Part shown: one piece after another, positions 51,306 to 62,594 of the stretch
Layout of the letters: the number at the start of each line of letters is the position of its first letter
Numbering within the stretch: position 1 is the stretch's first letter
Assembly (NCBI GenBank): GCA_963575745.1
Contig: CAUYUJ010016699.1
Span: forward strand, 157,001 to 221,000
DNA from: Prorocentrum cordatum
Lineage: Eukaryota; Sar; Dinophyceae; Prorocentrales; Prorocentraceae
Direction: 5' to 3'
DNA: 64,000 bases
The notes under the pieces: generated by a model
The model's database searches: none
What the model was told of the DNA's origin: nothing
The model's input: only the letters and a program-made list of their open reading frames with translations
Translations under genes and position numbers: made by a program

Positions 51306-51590
51306 ACACCGACGCAACACCGGCGGGACACCGGCGGGACACCGCGCGCCACCGGCCCCCAAGCGGGACACCGGCGGGACACCGCGGGGCACCGGTTGCT
51401 GGAAGGGAGACTTTTGGTCCGGCCGCGCCTCAGCTACAGGAGACTTATTTCTCGCCCGCCCACGCAGCTTCGCCTCGCCCGCACGCACGGCACGCTTGAA
51501 GACGAAACCGAAACCGATTTCCTGGTAGGGGGGCTCTCCGTTCCACTTCGATCTCACCCCCTCACCTCCGATGAAATCGGAGATTCGGGC
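51306..51590. repeat. GGGACACCGGC cluster 2 with common end block
   Basis: CGGGACACCGGC units, one TTTTGGTCCGGCCGCG unit, then the block with GAAACCGAAACCGATTTCC and GTCTCCGTTTCAC-like text ending TCACCTCCGATG. Confidence 0.88.
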
Positions 51591-51905
51591 CCCGATGGAT
51601 TGGGCTGGGTGGATTGGATTGGATGGGATAAAATGGATTGGATGGGATAAGATGGATTGGATAAGATAAGATGGGTTGGATTGGAAGAAATGGCTTGGAT
51701 AAGATAAGATGGATTGGATTGGCCCGCCGCAAGCGCAAAAACAAATGAATTGATGGATTGGGCTGGGTGGATTGGATTGGGTGGGATAAGATAAGATGGG
51801 ACAATATGGGTTGGAAAAGATAAGATGTATTGGATTGGACAAAATGTATTGGATAATATAAGCTGGATTGGATAAGAAAACCCGCCGAAGGCGCCGGAAA
51901 ACATG
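51591..51905. repeat. GGATTGGATAAGATAAGATG minisatellite
   Basis: Degenerate GGATTGGAT/AAGATAAGATGG array; open in most frames. Confidence 0.95.
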
Positions 51906-52160
51906 AATTATTAAATTAGCGACATGCGTTAGCGCCGGGACGCCCGGGACACCCGAGACACCGCCCGGTCCAACTGGGACACCTCCCGGCAACCGGCGGA
52001 CGGGAAACGGACTTTCGCTCCTACTTCGGCCTAGCTACAGAAGGATCACGCGCAGCTTCGCCTCGCCCGCACGCACGACACGAACACGAAACCGAAACCG
52101 ATTTCACGGGTGGGGGGTCTCCGTTTCACTGCGATCTCACCCTCCAACCTCCGATGTATA
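51906..52160. repeat. GGGACACC cluster 3 with common end block
   Basis: Third copy of the end block (CGAAACCGAAACCGATTTCA, GTCTCCGTTTCACTGCGATC, CCTCCGATGTATATAAAC), preceded by diverged 10-mers. Confidence 0.85.
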
Positions 52161-52211
52161 TAAACATATTTATATATACATACACATGTCGTTAGACACG
52201 GTAATCGGTGT

Positions 52212-52248
<37 letters not shown>

Positions 52249-52479
52249 GATATGAGATATGTTTATACATATATGCAGTTTCGCCCAGTAGTGCTTGCAC
52301 TGAAAAATTCTTACTTCGCTTCTGTGAAGCTGGACCTGTCTGCTGGCTTGGCGGCCCCATTCCCGTCCGTCGCCGCAGTATTTTCCCCAATGCAAGGCCC
52401 GTCTGTTGGCCCGGCGGCCCAAGTGCCGTCCGTCCTGCCGCCCCGTTGACTCCCCCCCCGTTGCAACACCCCCGTTCGC
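52161..52479. other. (AT)n tract and unassigned sequence
   Basis: (TA)n at 52212-52245, then GC-rich sequence with a loose duplication (GGCGGCCC...GTCCGTC). Confidence 0.6.
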
Positions 52480-52820
52480 ATCGCAAGCCTTGCATTGCTT
52501 CGCAGTGCGTCGGATTGCTTGACATCGCATTGCTTTGCATCGCTTTGTATCGCATTGCGTTGCTTTGCATTGCGTTGAATTGCGTTGCGTTGCTCTGCGT
52601 TGCATTGCATTGCGTGCCATTGCTGATCATTGCTGTACATTGCGCTGTAATGTGGTGAATTGATTTACGTATGTCTGCATTGGTTTGCATCGCTCTGCAA
52701 GGCTCTGCACTGGTTTGCACTGCTCTGCGTCACATCAGCTGCGCCACGCAGATTGCAAGACCTAGATTGCGCCACATGGATCGCACCACATGGATTGCAC
52801 CGCAGATATTTCAATAAATG
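52480..52820. repeat. TTGCATTGCGTTGCTTTGCA minisatellite
   Basis: GCATTGC/GCGTTGC/TCTGCA repeats; reverse complement of the 22.27-22.40 kb motif. Ends in CACATGGATTGCACC units. Confidence 0.88.
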
Positions 52821-53000
52821 AATGATGAGGGTCCATGCTGGCTGACATGCTGGCATCGGGCTGGAGGAGGAGGAGGGGGAGGAGGAGGAGGAGGAGGAGG
52901 AGGAGGGGCTGGATAAATTAATGATAAGGGTCCATGCTGGCTGACATGTGTAAACATGCGTAACCTTGCCTTCAGGCGTGCCTGCCGGAGATCTGGGGCG
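52821..53000. repeat. Duplication flanking a GGA tract
   Basis: AATGATGAGGGTCCATGCTG and AATGATAAGGGTCCATGCTG flank a GGA run (52862-52909). Confidence 0.85.
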
Positions 53001-53560
53001 CTGTGGGTGCCTCTCAGACGCGCCTCTTCGGGGGACCGCTGACGGCTTGTCATGGCCCTCTGGGGGCCTCCTGGGGGCACCTTGTGTCGGGCAGGTGGAT
53101 CCGTGGGCTCGGGCTTCCTCTCATGGGCTGCTCTTGGCGCCGTCTGGGAGCCGTCTTGGGCCATTTTGTGCGCCTCTGGGCTGTTCTTGGGGCTGTCTTG
53201 GGGAGCTTTTGGACCGTCTGGGGGCTCTCTCGGAGGGTTCCTGGTGCGTCTTGGGTCAGGCTCGGAGGGCTCTTTGGCGGCGTTGAAGGCATTGAACAAG
53301 GCTGAGGCGCACATGCTGAAACTACATGTTTTTTTCATCGGAATTTGACGATTTTGGCGCCTCGGAGGCTGCCTAGGGCAGATCCCGGGAGGCCTCGTGA
53401 AGATCTTGGAACGCTCTGGGACCGTCGTGGAGCGGCATTTTCAGCGATTAGGGGGTGCTTTCCTGTCCCGGGGCGCCTTCGGAAGCGATTGAAAGGCTCC
53501 TGAGGGCGGTTCTTGGACCCCTGAGCGCGCTTGGAAGCGGTCTCGGAGCCCCTGTCCCCC
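53001..53560 (+). repeat. GGCC-family array, copy l (inverted)
   Basis: GTCTTGGGCCATTTTGTGCG, GGGCTGTTCTTGGGGCTGTC-type units, more diverged than the intronic copies. Confidence 0.75.
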
Positions 53561-53612
53561 CATGCTTCGCGGAGGTACCTGGGCCCGGCCAGGGGGCCCC
53601 GCCCCGCCGGGA

Positions 53613-53658
<46 letters not shown>

Positions 53659-53764
53659 CCAGGGCTCCGGGCCCACGGGCCCCCCCCCCCAGATGGTATG
53701 GTCCCAGGATTCCTCAGGCCCCCCCCCCAGATGGTATGGTCCCAGAGACGACGACGACACCGAC

Positions 53765-53795
<31 letters not shown>

Positions 53796-53808
53796 GCGAC
53801 GACTACGA

Positions 53809-53848
<40 letters not shown>

Positions 53849-54034
53849 GACGACGAGACGAGGACGAGGACGAGGACGACGACCCTGAACCACCACAGCA
53901 CCACACCACATCCACGGGGGGGGAGGGGGCACCGCAGCGCAGCACCACGCCACGCCCACAGGGGGGGCGGGGGGACCATCGCGCGGGGGGGGGGGCCCAA
54001 TGGCATCAGCATTGGGGGGGGGGCAAGCCCTGGA

Positions 54035-54110
<76 letters not shown>

Positions 54111-54169
54111 CCGCCGACCCTGTCGGCGTGTGGAAGACGCATCCCGGTGTCGTCGTCTTGCGTGGATCA

Positions 54170-54200
<31 letters not shown>

Positions 54201-54262
54201 TCCGTCGTGTCCTCGTCGTCTCCGTCTCCGTTGTCCCTCGTCGTCTTTGTCGTTCCCCGTCT
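53613..54262. repeat. Mirrored microsatellite cluster AT-GAC-AT-GTC
   Basis: (AT)n 53613-53655; 33-bp duplication AGATGGTATGGTCCCAG (53691, 53730); (GAC)n 53745-53882; G runs 53918-54018; (AT)n 54037-54108; (GTC)n 54163-54262. The GAC and GTC tracts are mutually reverse-complementary. Confidence 0.93.
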
Positions 54263-54399
54263 CCTTGAGCGCGCGAGCCAAAGCGACATTGAGCAACGTC
54301 GTAGTTGAGTCGTGGCGAAGCCCCTCCCTACCCTCCCCGCCGGGGGGGGGGGGGGTCGCCACCCAGATACGCATCCTCCCCGGGGGGTCCCGGAGCTCA
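54263..54399. other. Unassigned G-rich sequence
   Basis: Includes a G run at 54342-54354. Confidence 0.4.
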
Positions 54400-55055
54400 G
54401 AAAAGCTTCAAGACGAGCCAAGAGCGACAGAAGACACCCCCAAAAGGGTACAAGAGGGCCTCGACTCGACGAACGATGGCCCCAAGACGCCCAAGACGGC
54501 CCGAAGACGGCCCAAGAGGCCCTCAAGACGCTCCAAGAGAGCCCCAAGAGCACACCCAAGAGGGCCCCAGGCGCCAAAATCGTAAATTTTACATCGGTTT
54601 TTGAATGATTTTGGCCTTCTCGCCTTTTCGGCTTTCCGACACTCCAAGACGGCCCAAGAGGCCCCCAAGAGGCCCCCAAGAGCGCCCCAAGAGGCCTACA
54701 AGAGGGCCCCAAGACGGCCCAAGAAGGCCCCAGGACAGCCTAAGAGGCGCCCAAGACGGCCCAATAGGGCCCCAAGACGGGCCCAAGAAACGGCCAAGAG
54801 GGGGACGAGGAACCGAGAATTCGAGACTTCCGCCCTAAGAGGCCCCCGGGAAGCCCCAAGAGGCCCCCAAAAGGCCCCAAGAGGCCCCCGAGCGGCGCCA
54901 AGACGCCCCCAAGATGCGCCGAAGACGGCCTCCGGAAGCCCCAAGAGGCCCAAAAGAGGCCCCAAGAGGCCCCACAACGGCCCCCAAGAGGCTTCAAGTT
55001 GCCTTCCAGACGCCCCCGAGAGGTCAACCACGAGATCCCAACCAACATCCATAAG
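54400..55055 (-). repeat. GGCC-rich array, copy m
   Basis: CCAAGACGGCCCAAGAGGCC units with a leader (CGGTTTTTGAATGATTTTGG) at about 54595. Confidence 0.92.
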
Positions 55056-55400
55056 GCCTCCTCCTCCTCCCCCTTCACCCTTCCTCCTCCTACTCCCTTC
55101 CGCCTCCTCCTCCTCCTCCTCCTCCTCCTCCTCCTCCTGCCCCCCCCCTCGTGTTGTCTTCCGTCATCTTCATGGTCGGCGGCAACGGCCGTAAGGCCTT
55201 CGCAATACATCTATATGTATATAAATGTAGTATATATATATGTAAATGAATTACATGGACATGCATGTGCACACATGTGTCTGTATATATATGTATACAT
55301 GTACGTATATGTACGTGTATATATATATATATATATATAAGTGCATATGTCTAAATCTACACATCTTCATCTATACATATGTATATATATAGATGTCCAA
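55056..55400. repeat. (TCC)n then TATG/TATA AT-rich tract
   Basis: TCC at 55057-55140; ATGTATAT-type repeats 55205-55395. Confidence 0.9.
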
Positions 55401-56640
55401 TGTTGCTGCTTCATTGTCCATGACTAAACCTCAAGCGGATATATGCAAAACTTGAGGGCCTGGGGAGCGCGAAGCCGCCCAAGGGAGAAGAAGAGATGAG
55501 GAGGAATCGGAGCCGAACCGCGAAGCGCGAACAACTTCACGCCATCGAGGGCGAACCCCATGTCTGTGGAACCCCACGTGTCGAATCCCGCGTGTGGCGA
55601 GACACCATGAGCGTGCAACCCCATGCGTGGCGAATCCCGTGTATTTGTGTGTAGGTGTGTATGTGTGCACCCCACCGCTGGCTGACCAGCGTCTGACTGT
55701 CTTGGACCACTTGGCGCTCGCGTGCTTAAAAAGTGTGTGCGTGTGCGGCCCTGCGTTTTGCGAGCCCCATGGTTGCGAACCCCCACTCCTGTGGAGCCCC
55801 ATGAGGTTCCAGAGGCCACAGCGCGTGGGACACCTTGGGGTCCTAATTGCGCCGCGTCGTGTGGAGCCTCGCTGCGACCACGGGCCGTCCATGGCGCCTC
55901 AGGACAGGTGCCCAAAGCTGAAGTACTGTCCCCTACAGTGCAAGCACTGGTTGGGGGGCAAGAAGGGCGCGACAACCTGCCCAGGCCTGCACCCACGCTG
56001 CTGCCAGAGGAGGCCAGGAGTGGGAGATGGAGGAGGAGGAGGAGGAGGTGGAGGAGGAGGAGGAGGAGGAGAAACAAGGACAGCGCACGACTGCCGGCGA
56101 CAAACGGGTCATCTTTTCACAGCCAGCGGAGGTGCTTGCCCATGTGAGGCGCTGCCGCGCCTCTTATGGCTCCGCCCGCCGCTCAGTTGGGCGGCGCTCG
56201 CCACCTCAGGTAGCCGTCGAAGATGGCCCACAGCGTGGGGACGAGGTGGTCCTCCAGGACGGGAATGTTGGGTTCAGCTGGCCCTGCCAAAAATTTGGGG
56301 AGCACATATTTCTGGAGCGTTGGGTTCTTGGCTCCCAAATGCCAGAGAACCTTCGAGGACCTCGAAGCCGAGAAACGTGACTACAACCCATACCGAGAGT
56401 ACATCCCAAGGTCAGATAGAAAAGGGTCAATTTCCGAGCCCATTTAGACGCTTCAGACGTGCACGGATACATGGAAGCCGCACCAGACCTCTGGGCATTT
56501 GTATTACGTCCAGCAGATCAGCTCTTCAAGATAAATCCCTACTTCTCATGCGGGAATTCATCTACGGTGCGCCTCCCCCTACCCGCTCCCAAGGGTTCTG
56601 GATAGGGCGGTATTGTGATCAGACGGAACCTTCAATATGA
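55401..56640. other. Unassigned region with a Cys-rich frame and a GGA tract
   Basis: A plus frame near 55890-56025 reads RCPKLKYCPLQCKHW then TTCPGLHPRCC, with six cysteines in 33 residues. No family recognised. GGA tract at 56030-56072. Short words such as CCCCATG...GCGAATCCC repeat at 55555-55640. Confidence 0.35.
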
Positions 56641-56900
56641 ATCCTAAATGTCCCCAGATAGCCCATGGTGGCCTCCATGATGTCCCTAGTTTGACCGAAT
56701 TGGCTTCCGCAAGACAGCCCTAAAATGGTTCGGGGTTGCCGCTGAGCCTCCCAACCCCCAAAAGGGCCTCAAAGGTCAACCAGAGCACACCAGGTCAGTT
56801 GCAAGAGAACCCCAACGTCTACAAACATGGAGCCCAAGAGTGCCCCAACAGGGTCCCAAGAAGCCTCCAAGAGGCCCCCCAAAGTCCCCATGCTGGCCAT
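56641..56900 (-). repeat. GGCC-family array, copy n (weak)
   Basis: Scattered CCAAGAGGCC and CCTCCAAG units, highly diverged. Confidence 0.5.
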
Positions 56901-57025
56901 CCTTGTGGGTGGGCTACTCGGGTTGACCCCAAGTTCTTTTGGACCGGTGGCTCCACTCTTCGCTCCACCAACGCTCATCCGCTTCCCTTCTCACGACACC
57001 TCGCCTACGTGCCGTGCCGTTTCTG

Positions 57026-58050
57026 GATTGGGTGGTATGGATATTTTTTTTGTTTGGAACCGTAGGCGAGCGCGCCAACGGCGAATAAGGTTCGAGCGGG
57101 CCGCGCGGGGGCCTAATTACCCAGCGCGGAGCAGAGCAGGACCTACCGCCGAAGCCTCAGCTCCGGGGCAGCAAGAGGAGCCGGGGGCGGGGCTGCAAGC
57201 TGCCGGGGCTGCCAGGGGGCTGCAAGCGTGCGACAACCTGGGAGCAGGGTCGCCAGGTGTGAATTGAGCTGCAGCGAATTAGCCAACCGCGGTTGGGACG
57301 CAGCCAAAATGGCGCGGCGCTCTGCCAAGGTGTGACCAGGGAGGGGCCAGTCGGTACACAGGGGAGACAGCCAGGGGCGCCCGACAGGGCCCAAACTGGT
57401 GCACTGGGTGGTGCCACCAAAGTCGCACACCAAAAACCCTGGAGAGGAACACTGATCCTGCGAGCGTCCGGCCACGGAAGGCGCCATACACGGGCGAGGC
57501 AGCCAGGGGAACGATGGAGGAACTCGACACCGGATGGTATGGATACTTTCTTTGTTGGTCGCGTCCGCAAGCGAAGGCGCAGGCGGAGTCAGAAGCGTTC
57601 CGGGGCGCGGTAACGGCCGAATTAACTACTGGAAGCGCCGCAGGCCGGCCGGGCACACTCACCAGGCAGCTGCTGTGCTGCGCGGGAAAGCTGACAGGCT
57701 GGGGGGCATCCAGGGAAGCTCGGGCAACGTGCAGCCTGGCAAAATGCCAGGAAATTCCGTGTATGCCATGCGGCATGACCCACTCAGAGAGCGCGAAGAC
57801 GTGTGCGCAGATGCCTACGCGTCTCGCACGCCTGGGGTACGCACAGGCGAGGTGAACGATGAACCAGTCGCCAGCGGGGCGCCAGGTCCAGGGCTGTACC
57901 AGCGGCGTGTGCAAGCTGATGGGGCTAAGCTGCCAAGGTGACGTCGAAACCTGCCTGAATGGCTGGAATGGGTCCAGGGGAAGCGCCGCGTCTGACGGAA
58001 GGCTGAACCACTCTGAAATTGATGGTATGGATACGCGAAGCGTCAAGCAT
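57026..58050. repeat. Roughly 500-bp tandem repeat, two copies and a stub
   Basis: GGTATGGATA occurs at about 57034, 57535 and 58024, each time preceded by similar sequence. The first two are followed by TTTTTTTGTTTGG / TTTCTTTGTTGG and an AGGCGNAGGCG-type stretch. Spacing is about 500 and 490 bp. Copies are well diverged. Confidence 0.6.
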
Positions 58051-59086
58051 CAAGACGCCCCCGGTGGGTACCAGTTGAGAAAAGCACCTCGGGGATCTAC
58101 AGACCCGGGTCGATCGAAGCTCGGGTCAGCCGGGCTTTGCAAGATCCTGCAAGATCCTGCAACATCCAGCGCCTGGCTGACCCCCGTTTGCACTGACCCC
58201 CGTCTCAAGGCTCCCGAGCACCCTTGGCGTCGCTTCCCGGGGGGGCGATAAAAGGGGGGGCGAGGGGGGAGAGCTGCACTTTTCGGGCGCCGAAAACCAC
58301 CCTTTGGGCCCCCGAAGAGCCCCTTTAAGGGCCCTCAAAGGGCCTCTTTGCGGCAGCCCTCGTTCATCGCCCCTCCCATGACGCGACGACGCATTCGTCC
58401 CCTTGTCGGTTCGTCCGGGCGACAGGCAAAAGAGGACACGAAACGAAAGAGGACGGAGCGAACGAGAACGAATCGACAGGGGACGCACCGACAAGCGGAC
58501 GAACTGCAAGTCCCCCAGCGCCAGCGGTGCACCCGGACCCCCGGGCAGCCGCCCCGCGGAGCCGTGCTCGCCGCAGAGAAGCCCCGCAGAAAGAGGTGGG
58601 CGCAGCTGGGCTCGACGGAAGGCGCCTCCCAAGGTACTGTCGGGGCGTTGACCTAAGGAGCCCCAGATAGGGAACGAGGCCTCTTTTTTCATTAAGTTGA
58701 GCTTCGGCTTCGCATCGAATACCTGAAGAAAAGCTGAGGCAAACTGCAAAACAACTGAGGAACACTGGGCCCTCTCCAAACGAAAAGAGATCCTTCTTCA
58801 GTGCCCCAACTGTACCTCATGGGGTGGGCGGCTGCAACGGCCGCCTGGAAGCCTGAAGCTGCGGGGAAGAACTCGTCGTATCGACGGTCTTTCGAGAAAA
58901 AGAATCGACCCAAACTCGACCAACACAACGTTTTTCGTTTCCATTTTGTTTGCCCTTGCTGCAAAACGGAATCGAAACGAAAACGGCCTACAAAATCGCC
59001 CAAACACCGTTGAGGTCGACCCCTGCTGTCATATCGACGATCTCTCGAGAAATGAATCGACACCCGCGGGTCACTGAGATCCTGGC
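58051..59086. other. Unassigned sequence
   Basis: Small palindromic block GGGTCAGCCGG...CTGGCTGACCC (58122-58190). A TCGACGATCTCTCGAGAAATGAATCGAC-like pair of diverged words at about 58875-58910 and 59034-59062. No gene. Confidence 0.4.
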
Positions 59087-59287
59087 TCGGCGGCGAGCGA
59101 TAGGGGGAGTGAGAAGGAGACGGCCTTCTCAGAAGGCGGCGGGGCTTCTCAGAAGGCCTCTGGCCTCCTGAGGGCTGCTTTTTTGTGTCTTCGGGGAAAG
59201 CTCAGAAAACTTCTCAGAAGGCCAGGAGACTTCCGAGCCTCCTGAGAAGGCCCGCCCCTTCTCACTTCCCCCCAGGCTCGCCGCCGA
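59087..59287. mobile_element. Fold-back MITE, AGTGAGAAGG family, copy 4
   Basis: 201 bp, TCGGCGGCGAGC / GCTCGCCGCCGA termini, internal CCTTCTCAGAAGGC palindromes, closely matching copy 3. It directly precedes the first long direct repeat. Confidence 0.9.
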
Positions 59288-59290
59288 CTA

Positions 59291-60013
59291 CAGTAGCCCA
59301 CCCACAGAACGTAAGAAATTGTGTGGGCATGCCAATTTGCATCCGAATCGCGTGGCGCGCAAGTGGTCCCCATTTTCACACTTTGAGCTTTACTGGTTGG
59401 CGTCTGGGGAGGTGGGTGGGAAAAACAATAGTAACAGTCCGTAACCTCGATTGCTTAGCAGGCACAGCGCTCATACCCCCAAAGGCTCCTCTTATGGCTA
59501 CTGGAGGAGGCGCGTCATTAGTTCTGGCGAGGTGATGCGAAAAAACACATCGTCGGTCGAGGTTGAAGCTTTCACATTGCAGCGAACATGAGGCTTGAAC
59601 ATGCTGGCCATGATTGGCCACGCCCCCTCCTGTCCTGTGAAATGAAAGGGGCGCCGAGAGGCATTCGTTCGCCATGCGCCTTCTGGGAGAGAGCATGCCG
59701 AGTAGCGCCCTCGCGTGAAGAAGCAACACCCATTTGGCAATTGCACCAACACCCCAAAACCAGAACTCATCAGCTGGGGATGTACCCAATCCGTCCGATA
59801 CCCGTGATACCCTCAAGGGGCACGCAGTCTCCGCGTGGAGCTGTCTTGGAAACCGACGCACGCTGAACGCCTGTGGAGACCAACGGTCAAAATTACAAGT
59901 CGGGCGATCCGCCGAACAGCCTGGAAAAGGCGGAGGATGAGGCGTACTGGCGAGCAGGCGAGGCGAGGACCCCGGGGGCGCAGGAACGTGGGTGCACTTG
60001 CGCGGTTGGCGGC
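59291..60013. repeat. Long direct repeat, left copy (LTR-like)
   Basis: About 720 bp, matching 62595-63277 across most of its length: TGTGGGCATGCCAAT, CACTTTGAGCTTTACTGGTT, GGCACAGCGCTCA, ACATCGTCGGTCGAGG, GAGGCATTCGTTCGCCA, CAGCATG or AGCCTGGA, TTGCGCG. A further partial copy (ACATCGTCGGTCGAGGCTGA) follows at 60019-60137. Confidence 0.88.
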
Positions 60014-62594
60014 GCAATGCTCACAAGCCCCAAAGCTCCTCTTCTGGGTGCCGGAGGAGGCGCGTCAATAGTTCTGGCGCGGCGCTGCACAAAAAAAACA
60101 TCGTCGGTCGAGGCTGAAGCCATCGCATTTCACTGAACGTGAGGGTGTGAGGGTTGTACTTCACTTTCGTTGTGATCTACGGCCGTACCAACATGGCAAA
60201 GGTAACCGCTGAAGACCTGATGGGGTCCCCGGCAGATGACAGAGAAAGGGGCCCCAAACTGCCCAGAGGACAGCTAACGCCTGTCCAAGCATAGCTGGTG
60301 CTGACTGGTGCCGATGCGCCAGAGAATGCAGCGCTGGCTGTAGTGGTGGAGGAAACTGCCAAAAGGCTGTCCCCAGAAAGAGAGAAAGCGGTCAAGCAAG
60401 CCGTCGGCGATTCGTCAAACACGTTGGACGCCTTATTGCAATCCAGCAATCAAATTGCTCAACTGACGGAAGACAAAACGACACTGGACAAATCCTGCAA
60501 ACCCAACGGGTACAAACTGTTCAAATGTTGTTAGAATGCGCCGGATATTGACGACCCGATGTCCCAAGAAAGAAGGCTGGGGATCGTCAGCCCCCCGGAA
60601 CGTTCTACAGAGATGCAAGCACATACTGCACTTCAAGATCTATCTTTCAATGTTGGACATGGCTTGGAGATGGTAGAAGCTTTTAAACAAACGTCGAATT
60701 ATGAAATTGCTGTTCCGACGTTTTTTCTTTTATAGAAAAAGTCGGTACCGTGTCATCATTTATCTCATCAGGTGATCTATAGAGGCGATACGAACATATC
60801 ATGGAGGCCGTATCCAAAAAGAGGCCCTGGTGGAAAGGCAAAGAAGGAACACGGCAAAGATAAGACCACCACGCGAGCACACCTTCTTGGTCTTTCTGCA
60901 AAGGGGTACATACACGTGACTTGGCAAACTTAGGAAGAGTGTATGACTTAGCACATCACGTATGTCTTCACCACCACGCTGAAAACCAGGCGTTCCACGC
61001 AGATTCAGACCTTGTGCACTGGACTATGTTTTTTTTTGGTAGGGGGAAAACCACTGGACGTGTATACTTGAGACAGGCAAGCGGCCTGTCGCTGAAAAGG
61101 CAATGGATGGATGCAAACAATCAGCCAGTCAAATCAAACGGTTCGCTAGTTGTGGGCAATATTCCAACACATGGTGGAAGGCCCCGCAAACCAATTACAC
61201 AACTCCAGTGTGCAACCATATGGTTGGCCACGCGCGGATGCAGAAAGTGGTGAGCGACCGCATCCCCTGTTATTTCCATGCGCTCTCTTGGATCGTGAAG
61301 CGGAGCCTCAAGCCAATATCCACGAACAAACATGGTGGATATGCATCGGTGCAAGCACGGGACCTGAAAGAACTTCTGTTGGAAGCATAGGTCCCGCCGA
61401 AATACATAGAGGCTCCAATCCCATCATCACCACAATAGGCGATGATCCTCTGTGTGTGATGGGGAAGCTGGGAAACGCATTGGGGGAAACAGATGTCAGA
61501 AAGCACGCGTACACATTTGTGGTCCAAGGTATGTTCAAACATTTGACTCGCACGCTCGCACGTGTTACCAAGACGCGCAAGCCTCGTGGTCAGGCGACCT
61601 GTCGTTTGATGCATTCACACAAGCAGCACCGTTTGCTGGGAGCGGTCTCATACGATCGTGCTGGCTGGGTACCTCGAAGCATTGCCTCGCCTAATCAAAT
61701 ACACGGTCGGCTTGCTGCACCACTTGAGGGAAGCATGCTCCCGACCATACAAGAATTCGTTAAACTTGATATTCCGTATTTCTTCCGCATGGATCATCAC
61801 TCTGGCATGGTAGACACAATCAAACACGTGTATCCAGACGGATGCAAACAAGACTTGGCAACTGTGCAGTGCATCTGGCTCGTTCAATCTGTGCGCTAAT
61901 AGCTTTTAGAGGAAGAAAGCGACAATTACTGTTGGAGTGTAACCACAGGCCGTAGAATTGGTCAGAGTCACAGCGGTTAAAAGGCCGACCCATGTCCCCA
62001 TTTGCTGGCGGAACTAACTTTCGCTATGGATCGCCACTCGCAGAAACAGTATCAAACATTAGCAGATGTGCGCTACCGAGATGACATATATGTCATGTCC
62101 AACACTAGGGCCATATTCGATTAGTTGTTTCGGGTATTGATAGCTCAACATGGGCACGCATACCACACTAGCAAAGATGAGTTTTCGACAACACGCATCA
62201 ACAAGCTGAATGCCACATTCTTCACAATCCCACGTATTGAACCGCCTGGGAGATTGTCTATGCAGCCGTACGTGAAGGCAACGTGGCATAAGATACTCCT
62301 CAGCCCTTCTTCGAATCACCCTGACAGTGTGCACAGAGGCTGGCCTGTTGCAGAACTCATGCGACTGAGGTCACGTAGTAGCCAGCGCCCGATCTTCAGG
62401 CAGCCCAGCAGGCCATGCTAGAGAGATTCTCGCACTATGGCATGTTGAAGACAGCCATCGCCCATGCTGCACAAGTAGACTTCCAGGGCCGCGGCATGGA
62501 ACATCACAGCGTGCCACTAGCCGCCTGGTCAACCAAGACATTCTGGTTGAGGCTGCCGTTCAACAAGATCCTGTTTAGAATGGCATTTTGGATA
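60014..62594 (+). pseudogene. AT-richer interior with broken frames (unidentified element or gene remnant)
   Basis: Composition drops towards AT relative to the flanks. A plus frame starts at ATG 60193 (MAKVTAEDLMGSPADD), meets TAG at about 60292, and continues NAALAVVVEETAKRLSPERE, LLQSSNQIAQLTEDKTTLDK to a stop near 60532. Downstream frames (for example 61150-61899, DIPYFFRMDHHSGMVDTIKH) change repeatedly. I recognise no RT, integrase or transposase. Probably a decayed element interior. Confidence 0.45.
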
